Shown piece after piece: positions 15,766-23,939 of a stretch of DNA of 34,722 nt. Where the stretch lies: contig JAOTYV010000009.1 in NCBI GenBank assembly GCA_029861675.1, positions 1 to 34,722 of the forward strand. Direction: 5' to 3'. The DNA is from Alphaproteobacteria bacterium. GTDB taxonomy: Bacteria; Pseudomonadota; Alphaproteobacteria; UBA8366. The position numbers and the translations under genes are program-made. The stretch's first letter is position 1. Each line of letters opens with the position of its first letter. A model generated the notes under the pieces. It saw only the letters and a program-made list of their open reading frames with translations. It did no database searches and was not told the DNA's origin.

Positions 15766-15799
15766 TTACAAAGGAAGCGCATCAAGGGGAGATAGCGAC

Positions 15800-18700
15800 A
15801 TGTTCGGCTGGCTGATTGGCTCGAGCCTAAAATTCCGATTTTTGCTGTTGGCTGCCTCGGTGGCATTGCTCGTTTTCGGTACCGAGCAACTTCGCAATAT
15901 GCCAGTCGACGTCTTCCCCGAATTCGCACCGCCCAAGGTCGAAATCCAGACACAAGGTCCCGGCATGACCGCCGCCGAGATCGAAGAGCTGATCACCATC
16001 CCGATGGAAGATACCCTCCGGGCGACTCCGGGACTCGACATTATCCGGTCGAAGTCTGTGCGCGGCCTGTCCGATATCGTCATGCTCTTCAAGCAGGGCG
16101 AGGATGTCATCGAGGCGCGGCGGCGGGTGCAGGAATTGCTGAACGTTGCAATGGCCGATTTGCCGCAATCGTCCGGTATGCCGATCATGCTGCAACCACT
16201 CTCCTCGACCAGCCGTGTCATGAAGATCGGCGTCACGTCGAAGAAACACGACATGATGGATCTGTCGATGATCGCCTATTGGACGATGAAGTTCCGACTC
16301 ATGTCGGTGCCCGGTGTGGCCAACATTCCGATCTGGGGAGAGCGCATCAAGTCGCTTCAGGTGCATGTCGATGCGCCGCGCATGCGCGCCCACAACGTCA
16401 CCCTCGACGAGGTCATGGAGTCCACTGCGGACGCCCTGGATTTCGGCTTGCTGCGATACACACGCGCCGCGAAAACCCGGATCGACGGGATGGTCGATAC
16501 GCCGAACCAACGGCTCGTTATCTATCACGAGCGGCCGGTAAATAACCCGTTAGAGCTGGCCGAAGTGCCGATTGCCCTGACGAAAAAGCGCCCGACTCCG
16601 CCGCCCCGGATACGCGACGTTGCAGACGTTAAATGGGGCACGTGGCCCTTGGTCGGGGACGCCATCATCGACGACGAAGTCGGCTTGATGTTGATCGTCG
16701 AAAAGCTGCCATGGGCCAACACGCTCCAGGTCACGAAAGGGATCGAGAAAGTACTTGCGGAAATGCAGGCTGGCCTCCCCGACATCAAGATTGACTCGAC
16801 GATATTCCGGCCGGCAACCTTTATCGAGCTATCGATCGATAACTTGACAACAGCGCTGATCCTCGGCGCTATCCTGGTCATAATTGTCCTTGGCGCCTTC
16901 CTCTTTGAATGGCGTGTGGCGTTAATCAGCGTGATTGCGATCCCGCTATCGCTCGTCGCGGCGGGGGTCGTTCTCTACTTCATGGACGCCACGATCAACA
17001 CGATGGTCTTGGCGGGCTTCGTCGTGGCGCTCGGATCCGTCGTGGACGACGCGATCATCGATGTCGAGAACATCGTGCGACGGTTGCGCCAGGCCCGCAA
17101 TGCAGGCAGCACGAAAACGACGGCACGAATCGTCCTCGAGGCGTCGATGGAGGTGCGGCCGGCGATTCTGCAGGCGACGATCATCATCGTCCTTGCCGTA
17201 ACGCCCGTGTTCTTCATGGGCGGGCTGTCCGGCGCGTTCTTCGAGCCGCTGGCGATGTCGTTCCTGCTGGCGATGCTGGCGTCCATGGTAGTGGCAACGA
17301 CGGTCACACCGGCGCTTTGCTACATTCTGCTCGATCGCGCGGATATCTCGCACAGGGAATCTCCGCTGGTGCCATGGCTCAAGCGGCACTATCGCAGGAT
17401 TCTTACGAGTGTAATTTCCAGCCCGCGCGCAACGGCTGCTGGCGTTTTCGTCGTAATCGCCGCCGGTGCCGGGGTATATCCGTTGCTCGGAAATGCTCTT
17501 CTCCCGAATTTCAAGGAGAGAGACTTTCTGATGCACTGGATCCCGCCCGAGGGAACCTCGCACCCGGAGACTTTCCGAATTACACAGCGCTCCAGTGTTG
17601 AACTGCGGCAAATCGCAGGGGTTCGAAATTTCGGCGCCCATCTGGGCAACGCGGTTAACGGTGACGAACCCTACGGCATCAACTTCACCGAAAACTGGGT
17701 CAGTGTCGATCCCAAGGTGGATTACGACAAGGCCCGCGGTGCCATCGAGGAAGCCGTCGAGGGCTATCCCGGAATGCGCCGCGATGTGCAGACTTATCTG
17801 CGGGAGCGCATCAAGGAAGTCCTGACCGGATCGAGCGATGCAATTGTCGTGCGGATCTATGGACCGGAACTTCCGGTGCTGCGTAAGAGTGCGGCCGAGG
17901 TGTACGAGGCCCTGAAGGACGTGCCCGGACTCATCGATTTGCATGTCGGTCAGCAGGTCAATATCCCGCAAATCGATGTCACGGTGAATCTGGAAAAAGC
18001 GGCCCGGCATGGCCTCAAACCGGGCGACGTGCGTCGTGTCGCGGCGGCTTTGACGTCGGGAATTGAAGTCACCGACATCCATCGTGAAGGCAAGGTATAT
18101 GACGTTTTCGTATGGGCGCCGGAGTCGGTGCGTCACGATATCGATACCCTGCGAGAGTACACAATCGACACGCCCTATGGCGGGCGCGTAAGGCTGGGCG
18201 ACGTCGCGGATCTGAAGATTGTGCCGACTCCCAATGTGATCAAGCGTTGGAACAACTCACGCGAGATCGAAGTGGAGGGCAACGTTAGGGGCCGCGACCT
18301 CGGATCGGTCGCCGAAGAGGTCGAAGACCGGATCGAGAAGCTCAAATTCCCGGTCGGGTACCATCCGGAGATTTCCGGAGAATATAAAGAGGTCGAGGCC
18401 GCAACGGAGAAGCTGTTGTTTGCTTCGATATTCGTTGCCATTGCGATCTTCATTATTCTCCAGGCGTCATTCCGGAACTGGTGGCTCGCTAGCCTGATCT
18501 TCCTGGGCCTGCCGGCGGCACTCGTCGGTGGCATTCTGGCTGCATACCTTGGGGACGGCATCATTTCGCTCGGCTCCCTGGTCGGGATCATTACGGTGCT
18601 TGGAATTGCCGCGCGGAACGGAATTCTTCTCATCCAGCATTATCGCCATATTGAGGAAGTGGAAGGCGAACCCTTCGGTATCGAACTGATCCTGCGTGGC

Positions 18701-18946
18701 GCGGAAGAGAGGCTGTCGCCGATCCTGATGACAACCTTGTGCACCATCTTCGCGCTGTTGCCCTTGATCGTAGCCGGCAGCATTCCCGGTCATGAGATCG
18801 AGCATCCGATGGCCGTGGTCATTCTTGGCGGTCTCGTCACATCGACAATTCTGACCTTGATTATCGTGCCGATTCTATACCTTCGGTTCGGATCATTGTC
18901 CGTGAGATCGACCGGTGTTTTGCCGACGCAAGCAACGACGAGTTAG
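15800..18946 (+). CDS. RND-family efflux transporter permease 1 (1048 aa)
   Basis: This is an inner-membrane proton-driven exporter of the AcrB/CusA superfamily. The N-terminal TM1 is followed by NMPVDVFPEFAPPKVEIQ (about 33-50), closest in style to the CzcA/CusA and related uncharacterised branch. TM2-TM6 cover about 345-500. TM4 carries the acidic pair Asp416-Asp417 in GSVVDDAIIDVENI, aligned with AcrB Asp407/Asp408, plus Glu423. TM10 has GIAARNGILL, with Arg where AcrB has Lys940. Both large periplasmic loops and 12 TMs are present and the length is full. ATG 15800 has GGGGAGA upstream. It heads an operon with an adaptor-like protein, a second permease and an outer-membrane barrel. The substrate (metal, lipid, drug) is not deducible. 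Confidence 0.94.
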   Translation: MFGWLIGSSLKFRFLLLAASVALLVFGTEQLRNMPVDVFPEFAPPKVEIQTQGPGMTAAEIEELITIPMEDTLRATPGLDIIRSKSVRGLSDIVMLFKQGEDVIEARRRVQELLNVAMADLPQSSGMPIMLQPLSSTSRVMKIGVTSKKHDMMDLSMIAYWTMKFRLMSVPGVANIPIWGERIKSLQVHVDAPRMRAHNVTLDEVMESTADALDFGLLRYTRAAKTRIDGMVDTPNQRLVIYHERPVNNPLELAEVPIALTKKRPTPPPRIRDVADVKWGTWPLVGDAIIDDEVGLMLIVEKLPWANTLQVTKGIEKVLAEMQAGLPDIKIDSTIFRPATFIELSIDNLTTALILGAILVIIVLGAFLFEWRVALISVIAIPLSLVAAGVVLYFMDATINTMVLAGFVVALGSVVDDAIIDVENIVRRLRQARNAGSTKTTARIVLEASMEVRPAILQATIIIVLAVTPVFFMGGLSGAFFEPLAMSFLLAMLASMVVATTVTPALCYILLDRADISHRESPLVPWLKRHYRRILTSVISSPRATAAGVFVVIAAGAGVYPLLGNALLPNFKERDFLMHWIPPEGTSHPETFRITQRSSVELRQIAGVRNFGAHLGNAVNGDEPYGINFTENWVSVDPKVDYDKARGAIEEAVEGYPGMRRDVQTYLRERIKEVLTGSSDAIVVRIYGPELPVLRKSAAEVYEALKDVPGLIDLHVGQQVNIPQIDVTVNLEKAARHGLKPGDVRRVAAALTSGIEVTDIHREGKVYDVFVWAPESVRHDIDTLREYTIDTPYGGRVRLGDVADLKIVPTPNVIKRWNNSREIEVEGNVRGRDLGSVAEEVEDRIEKLKFPVGYHPEISGEYKEVEAATEKLLFASIFVAIAIFIILQASFRNWWLASLIFLGLPAALVGGILAAYLGDGIISLGSLVGIITVLGIAARNGILLIQHYRHIEEVEGEPFGIELILRGAEERLSPILMTTLCTIFALLPLIVAGSIPGHEIEHPMAVVILGGLVTSTILTLIIVPILYLRFGSLSVRSTGVLPTQATTS

Positions 18947-18952
18947 GGAGAA

Positions 18953-19048
18953 ATGGAAATGCCAATGCGCCACTATCTCCCGCAACCGGTATCCTCGGGG
19001 CATCGCTTCGACCGTGGTCGGGTCCAATCAAACCAAAGGGGGACGTAA
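18953..19048 (+). CDS. Possible small ORF (31 aa) between permease 1 and the next gene
   Basis: ATG 18953 follows AGGGAG (18944-18950), a strong Shine-Dalgarno. The frame runs 31 codons (MEMPMRHYLPQ...) to a TAA at 19046-19048, two bases before the next start at 19051, and it lies only 6 bp after the permease stop. The peptide is hydrophilic and basic, with no TM segment. It may be a translated leader that couples ribosomes through the 104-bp gap, or a chance ORF. No homologue is recognised. Confidence 0.35.
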   Translation: MEMPMRHYLPQPVSSGHRFDRGRVQSNQRGT

Positions 19049-19050
19049 GT

Positions 19051-19710
19051 ATGGTGAGAGCCTTCTGTTATCACTTGGCCGTCGTGTCGTTCATTATTTG
19101 GGCGTCCAGTGTTCCTGCATACGCCCAAAAGGTAACGCCATCGGAAAACGAGCCCGACCATATTCGTGGTCAAATCATGGAGCTGACGGATTCCGCGATG
19201 GTCGTGAAGACCAAGGAAGGCGACACGCTTGAACTCGCACACGATGAAAATCTCACGGTAATTACTCTACAAAAAGGCAGCTTTACCAAGGTGGATTTCG
19301 GCGTCTATGTCGGGTCCGTTGCGGTGAAACTGGACGAATACAGTCCGATCGTCCGGGATTCGTTGAGCTGGCTGCACCGGGGCTACGAGTTTCGCATCAT
19401 CGATGAAGAGTTGCGCGGTGTCGCCGTAGGGCACAAGAAATGGGATTTGACCTCCGAAAGCGTCATTGCGCACGGCTGGGTCGACGATATCGAAGGCCGC
19501 GTTCTGTCGATCAAATACGGCCCCACCGAACAAGAAGAAACGGATGTGGAAGTCGGCCGGGAAATACCGGTCCTACGCATGGGGCTTGGCGACAAGAGCT
19601 TGTTAAAGAGTGGAATTCCGATCTTTGCCGGGGCGCAGAAGAATGGAGACGGTAAGTACGAGGCAGTCTTTGTTTTCGTCGGCAAGGACGGCATCATTCC
19701 GCCGTTGTGA
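19051..19710 (+). CDS. Exported protein of unknown function in the RND operon (219 aa)
   Basis: The N-terminus, HLAVVSFIIWASSVPAYA followed by Gln, is a clear signal peptide with cleavage after AYA near residue 25, so the mature protein is periplasmic. Residues about 35-70 (HIRGQIMELTDSAMVVKTKEGDTLEL) resemble the small beta-barrel of DUF5666-like proteins, with the pattern 'G-I-hydrophobic-V-K-T-K-D/E-G'. The rest is mainly predicted beta. GGGGGAC upstream of ATG 19051 acts as Shine-Dalgarno. It lies between permease 1 and the short adaptor, so a role as an accessory periplasmic factor of the exporter is likely by context only. No catalytic motif is recognised. Confidence 0.75.
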   Translation: MVRAFCYHLAVVSFIIWASSVPAYAQKVTPSENEPDHIRGQIMELTDSAMVVKTKEGDTLELAHDENLTVITLQKGSFTKVDFGVYVGSVAVKLDEYSPIVRDSLSWLHRGYEFRIIDEELRGVAVGHKKWDLTSESVIAHGWVDDIEGRVLSIKYGPTEQEETDVEVGREIPVLRMGLGDKSLLKSGIPIFAGAQKNGDGKYEAVFVFVGKDGIIPPL

Positions 19711-19798
19711 TACGTCGAATACTGAGCGTGGAATTGCGCGGAAACGCTGAAGCTATTGGTACGAGAGACATTGAAATAAGGCCAGAGGAGTCGTTCAG

Positions 19799-20680
19799 AT
19801 GAATGTGGATCATGTAGTCGCCGTAACACCGAATCGTGACGGAAGAAGAATTGCCGGCGGCTTTATCGCCATGACGGCGATGACCGCGCTCTTTCTGGCG
19901 CCGGCTGTGGTGCAAGCAGGAGGATCGGGACCGACCGGGCCGAGCACCGCGGTCAAGTTCGAACCGGTCCCGGGGAGCAAGATCAAACGGGTCATTCTAA
20001 CCGCCCGGGCGGTCGAGCGGCTGGGCATCGAAACCGGCAAGATTTCGGAACAAAGGATTATCCGGAAACAAATGGTCGGGGGTCAGATCACCCATCCCTT
20101 AAAAATCCAAGCCGAGCAAAAAATCGCCCGTGGCGGATTTGGAAGCTTCGGTCAAGCACAGGTGAAAACGGTCGCCGCAAGGCCGCAGTTGCCCAACGAG
20201 AGCGGTGCCTATCTTCGTCTAACGCTGTCGGAGGAGGAGTGGAACAGGGTGGCGAAAAACGTGCCGGCGCGCGTCCTGCCGCTGGCCACGCGCGGCAAAC
20301 TGCCGAAGGAAGTGTCGGCAATTCGCGCCAAATTGCCGCCGCTTCTGGACCCGAAACGGTCGATGCTGCGCGTCTATTACATTGTCCCCGGCACCGAACA
20401 TAGCCTGAAGGTGGGCGACCGCATGCGTGTCGAATTGCAGCTATCCGGCAGCAACAAGAAGCGAAAAATCGTGCCTTACAGCGCCGTGTACTACGACGGA
20501 AAGGGCAAGCCCTGGGTCTACACGACGGCGAAGCCGTTGGTATACGAACGAAAGCGCGTGAGCGTTGAGCGCATCGTGGGCGAACTTGCCGTATTGACCG
20601 GCGGCCCGCCCGTCGGAACCGAGGTGGTAACCGTGGGATCGTCTCTGCTGTTCGGCGCAGAGGTAATTTACAAGAGATAG
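19799..20680 (+). CDS. Short RND periplasmic adaptor-like protein (293 aa)
   Basis: A long N-region is followed by an export signal (GGFIAMTAMTALFLAPAVVQA, about 20-40). The segment AVERLGIETGKISEQ (about 72-86) is the typical opening of HlyD/CusB-type adaptors. A beta-barrel-like part (about 150-215) and a C-terminal membrane-proximal-like part (IVPYSAVYYDGKGKPWVYT, VGTEVVTVGSSLLFGAEVIYKR) follow. Between about 90 and 135, where adaptors normally have two lipoyl halves around a coiled-coil hairpin of over 60 residues, only about 45 residues remain and no heptads are seen. Adaptors are usually 350-420 aa. The ATG has AGAGGAG upstream. It is probably the partner of one or both neighbouring permeases. 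Confidence 0.75.
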   Translation: MNVDHVVAVTPNRDGRRIAGGFIAMTAMTALFLAPAVVQAGGSGPTGPSTAVKFEPVPGSKIKRVILTARAVERLGIETGKISEQRIIRKQMVGGQITHPLKIQAEQKIARGGFGSFGQAQVKTVAARPQLPNESGAYLRLTLSEEEWNRVAKNVPARVLPLATRGKLPKEVSAIRAKLPPLLDPKRSMLRVYYIVPGTEHSLKVGDRMRVELQLSGSNKKRKIVPYSAVYYDGKGKPWVYTTAKPLVYERKRVSVERIVGELAVLTGGPPVGTEVVTVGSSLLFGAEVIYKR

Positions 20681-20706
20681 CGCGCTCAATTGAGGCGATT
20701 GAATAA

Positions 20707-20720
20707 GTGACGTGCGTCAC
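20707..20720. promoter_or_regulatory. Interrupted palindrome upstream of permease 2
   Basis: GTGACG-TG-CGTCAC has perfect 6-bp arms with a 2-bp spacer. It lies in the 75-bp gap between the adaptor gene and permease 2, 35 bp before the ATG. It could be an internal operator allowing separate control of permease 2, or a small mRNA hairpin. No -35/-10 pair is evident around it. Confidence 0.3.
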
Positions 20721-20755
20721 GCCTTCAAAATGGGGGCAAACGGGGAGATAAAATA

Positions 20756-23700
20756 ATGTTTCGCTGGCTAATTGGATCGAGCATGGAGTTTCGGGTCGGA
20801 GTCTTGGGTATTGCGGCGGCATTGATCGTCTTCGGCAGCCTGCAACTCCAGAATATGCCCGTCGATGTCTTCCCGGAGTACGAGCAGCCGATCGTCAAGG
20901 TTCAAACGGAAGCGATCGGACTGTCCGCCCAGGAAATGGAGGACATGATTACCCTCAACCTCGAGGAATTGCTCAGCGGCGTGCCATGGGTTGAATCCAT
21001 TCGGTCGGAATCGGTTACCGGTCTGTCCTCGATTGAACTCAGGTTTAATCGCGGTACCGATCTCATCAGGGCCCGCCAAATGGTTCAGGAGAGGCTGGCG
21101 CTGGCGATCTATTTGCCCAACGTCGCCAACCCGCCGCAGATCCTGCAACCGCTCTCGTCGACCAGCCGCTTCATGATGATCGGAATTTCTTCCGACGAGG
21201 TCGAACCGACAGAACTGTCGATGCTGGCCAGGTGGACGATCCAGCCGAAGCTGGTGGGTATTCCCGGTGTGTCTAACGTGGCGATCTGGGGACAGCGCCT
21301 GCGACAGATGCACGTCCAGATCGATTCCGAGCGGCTGCGCCAAGCCCGTCTGATACAGAATGACGTCATTACCGCGGCCGGCGATGCGCTGTGGGTGTCA
21401 CCCTTGACCTTCCTGAAGGGATCTACCCCCGGCACGGGCGGCTGGGTTGATGGGCCGGAGCAACGGCTCGGTGTCCAGCACGTAATGCCGATCTACAAGC
21501 CGGAGGACATGGCGAAAGTGGCCGTCGCGCCGCCCCACCTGCTGTTGAAGGGCAAGAAAATGGCCTTGGGCGACGTCGCGGAGGTTTCCTTCGGGCATCC
21601 GCCGCTGATCGGCGACGCCTACGTCAACGGTGGCAAGGGTCTCCTGCTCGTGGTGGAGAAATTTCCGTCCGCCAATACGCTGGAAGTCACCCGTAATGTC
21701 GAGCAAGCGCTCAAGGAACTGCGCCTCGGTCTTCCTGGCGTGACGATCGACGCCAGCGTATTCCGGTTGGCTTCGTATATCGAGGAGTCGGTCGTCAATC
21801 TTACACAGGCGATCATTGTCGGCGCCATTCTCGTAATCCTGCTCATTGGCGCCTTCCTCTTCAATTGGCGGACCGCGCTGGTCAGTCTCGTGTCGATTCC
21901 GGTGTCGCTGTTGGCTGCCGTGATCGTCCTCGACCTGCTCGGCGCGACGCTGAACACGATGATGCTCGCGGGCCTCGTTCTAGCTCTTGGCGTCGTCATC
22001 GATGACGCGATCGTCGGTGTGGACAAGCTCATGGGACGATTGCGCGAGCGAAACGAAGAGAGCGGCGAACCGATCGCCAAAATAATTCTCGACACGACGC
22101 TCGAAACGCGAAGCGCCACTGTTTATGGCGCGGCGATAGTCTTACTCGCCGTAACGCCCATCTTCTTCATGGGCGGCATATCGGGGGCCTTCTTCCAACC
22201 GCTGGCAATGGCCTATGGATTGGCCGTGGTCGCTTCCCTGATTATCGGCTTGACCGTGACGCCGGCGCTGAGCCTGGTGCTCCTTGGAAAAGGACAAGCG
22301 TCAGGCGCCGAATCGCCGATTGCGGTTGGATTACGCAACGGGTACGAGGCGATGCTCCAGGGGCTCATGAAGGCCCCGCGCGCGGTGTCTGTCGGCACCG
22401 GCCTTGCGGTGGTCGTCAGCTTCGCAATTTGGCCAACGCTGGGACAGTCGCTGCTTCCGGCCCTGAAGGAACGCGAGCTGCTCGTGAACGTGGCGACCGC
22501 TCCCGGAACATCGCATCAGGAAACCTACCGGATCGTGTCGCGGCTCAGCAAAGAATTGAATGAGCTGTCCGGCGTGCGAAACGTGGGCGCCCACATTGGA
22601 CGCGCGGTGACGGGCGACCAGATCGTCGGAATCAATTCGGCCCAACTCTGGGTCGGGATCGAATCAAATTCCGACTACGATGGAATGGTCTCGAAGATTC
22701 GGGAGACGATCAACGGGTATCCGGGCATCGACCGTAACATGCAGGCCTATCTGCGTGATACGGTGAGCGAAGCATTGACCGGCACCAGCAGTCCGCTCGT
22801 CGTACGCATCTTCGGCCACAAGCGCGAAGTTCTGCGTAAAAAGGCCGAAGAAGTCCGGAAAGCGCTTTCCGGCGTTGACGGACTCGTCGATTTGCGCGCC
22901 GTCGGTCAGGTGATGGAGCCCCAAATCCGCGTCAAGGTTGACCTCAAGAAGGCCAGCGCGGCGAACGTCAAACCGGGCGAGGTGCGGCGCTCTGCGGCGA
23001 CCGTATTCGCGGGTCTGACCGTCGGTTATCTGTATGAAGAGCAGAAGATCTATGATGTGCTGGTCTGGAGCGCACCCGAGTCGCGCCACAGTCTGGACAA
23101 CATCAGCGATCTGCTCGTCGAAAAGTCGGATCGGCACCATGTGCGTCTCGGTGATGTCGCCGACGTGCGAATTGAACCGACTCCGACAGTCTTGAAGCAC
23201 GACGGTATCGCGAACTACATCGATGTCGTGGCGAACATATCCGGGCGTGATCTTGCCTCCGTAAACGCGGATGTCGAAGCGCGTTTGAAAAACGTTAGGT
23301 TCCCGCTCGAACATTACCCGAAGGTCCTGGGCGAGTTCGCCGAGCAAAAGGACGCCCAAACGCGCACGCTTGGTTTGGCCATTGCCGCTCTGATCGGCAT
23401 AATTCTTCTTCTGCAGGCAGCCCTGCGAAGTTGGGGTCTTGCATTGATCGCCTTCCTGGCAATCCCGGCAGCGGTTGCCGGCGGCGTGCTGGCCGGAGCC
23501 GCTAGTGGTGGCGTGATCACGCTGGGCTCGCTCGTCGGGTTCTTCGCGGTCGTCGGCATCGCCGCCCGGAACGGCATCCTGCTGATCAATCACTACCAGC
23601 GACTCGAGGGAGAGGACGGCGTACCGTTTGGGCTCGAACTCGTGCTGCGCGGTGCGCGGGAACGGCTCGCGCCCATCCTGGCGAGTTCGGCCGCGATTAT

Positions 23701-23890
23701 CGCCGCTTTGCTGCCGATTGTTGCATTCGGGCAAATTGCCGGTCTCGAGATCGTGCAACCCACCGCAGTCGTTATCATAGGCGGCGTCGTTGCATCCACC
23801 CTGGTCACATTGTTCGCCATACCGGCGCTCTATCTGATCATTGGATCGAGGGCCGATCGTCAGTCGGACCTTGGACTGGCCGACGCCTAG
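20756..23890 (+). CDS. RND-family efflux transporter permease 2 (1044 aa)
   Basis: This is a second full-length RND permease, clearly a paralogue of the one at 15800: both begin MF-WLIGSS and share NMPVDVFPE and LQPLSSTSR. The 12-TM, two-loop architecture is complete. In TM4 the acidic pair Asp416-Asp417 (LGVVIDDAIVGVDKLM) is kept, but the downstream Asp421 and Glu423 of permease 1 are Gly and Asp here. TM10 again has GIAARNGILL with Arg. The gene is 75 bp after the adaptor and 49 bp before the AlgE-like barrel. The two permeases may form a mixed trimer (as MdtB/MdtC do) or serve separately. The substrate is unknown. Confidence 0.93.
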   Translation: MFRWLIGSSMEFRVGVLGIAAALIVFGSLQLQNMPVDVFPEYEQPIVKVQTEAIGLSAQEMEDMITLNLEELLSGVPWVESIRSESVTGLSSIELRFNRGTDLIRARQMVQERLALAIYLPNVANPPQILQPLSSTSRFMMIGISSDEVEPTELSMLARWTIQPKLVGIPGVSNVAIWGQRLRQMHVQIDSERLRQARLIQNDVITAAGDALWVSPLTFLKGSTPGTGGWVDGPEQRLGVQHVMPIYKPEDMAKVAVAPPHLLLKGKKMALGDVAEVSFGHPPLIGDAYVNGGKGLLLVVEKFPSANTLEVTRNVEQALKELRLGLPGVTIDASVFRLASYIEESVVNLTQAIIVGAILVILLIGAFLFNWRTALVSLVSIPVSLLAAVIVLDLLGATLNTMMLAGLVLALGVVIDDAIVGVDKLMGRLRERNEESGEPIAKIILDTTLETRSATVYGAAIVLLAVTPIFFMGGISGAFFQPLAMAYGLAVVASLIIGLTVTPALSLVLLGKGQASGAESPIAVGLRNGYEAMLQGLMKAPRAVSVGTGLAVVVSFAIWPTLGQSLLPALKERELLVNVATAPGTSHQETYRIVSRLSKELNELSGVRNVGAHIGRAVTGDQIVGINSAQLWVGIESNSDYDGMVSKIRETINGYPGIDRNMQAYLRDTVSEALTGTSSPLVVRIFGHKREVLRKKAEEVRKALSGVDGLVDLRAVGQVMEPQIRVKVDLKKASAANVKPGEVRRSAATVFAGLTVGYLYEEQKIYDVLVWSAPESRHSLDNISDLLVEKSDRHHVRLGDVADVRIEPTPTVLKHDGIANYIDVVANISGRDLASVNADVEARLKNVRFPLEHYPKVLGEFAEQKDAQTRTLGLAIAALIGIILLLQAALRSWGLALIAFLAIPAAVAGGVLAGAASGGVITLGSLVGFFAVVGIAARNGILLINHYQRLEGEDGVPFGLELVLRGARERLAPILASSAAIIAALLPIVAFGQIAGLEIVQPTAVVIIGGVVASTLVTLFAIPALYLIIGSRADRQSDLGLADA

Positions 23891-23939
23891 TAGTAAATTA
23901 ACGAAAGGTAGCATGATCAAACTATAAAAAGAGATTGGA

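Larger units (their letters stand above)
15287..15799. other. 513-bp AT-rich divergent intergenic region
   Basis: This is the only long gene-free stretch. It separates the - strand esterase-like gene from the + strand RND operon and is distinctly more AT-rich than its flanks (15340-15430 especially). It contains a 15-bp palindrome (15314-15328), a 41-bp interrupted palindrome (15444-15484), a weak promoter candidate (15513-15542) and a ladder of small hairpins (about 15598-15765). I see no convincing protein-coding gene; a 12-codon ORF (ATG 15677 to TAA) has no Shine-Dalgarno. Confidence 0.8.

Noticed and set aside
15628..15791. A Lys/Arg-rich peptide encoded by the leader repeats (for example RGAKRRS)
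   Set aside because: The two copies that would encode it are in different reading frames and lack start codons with Shine-Dalgarno sequences.
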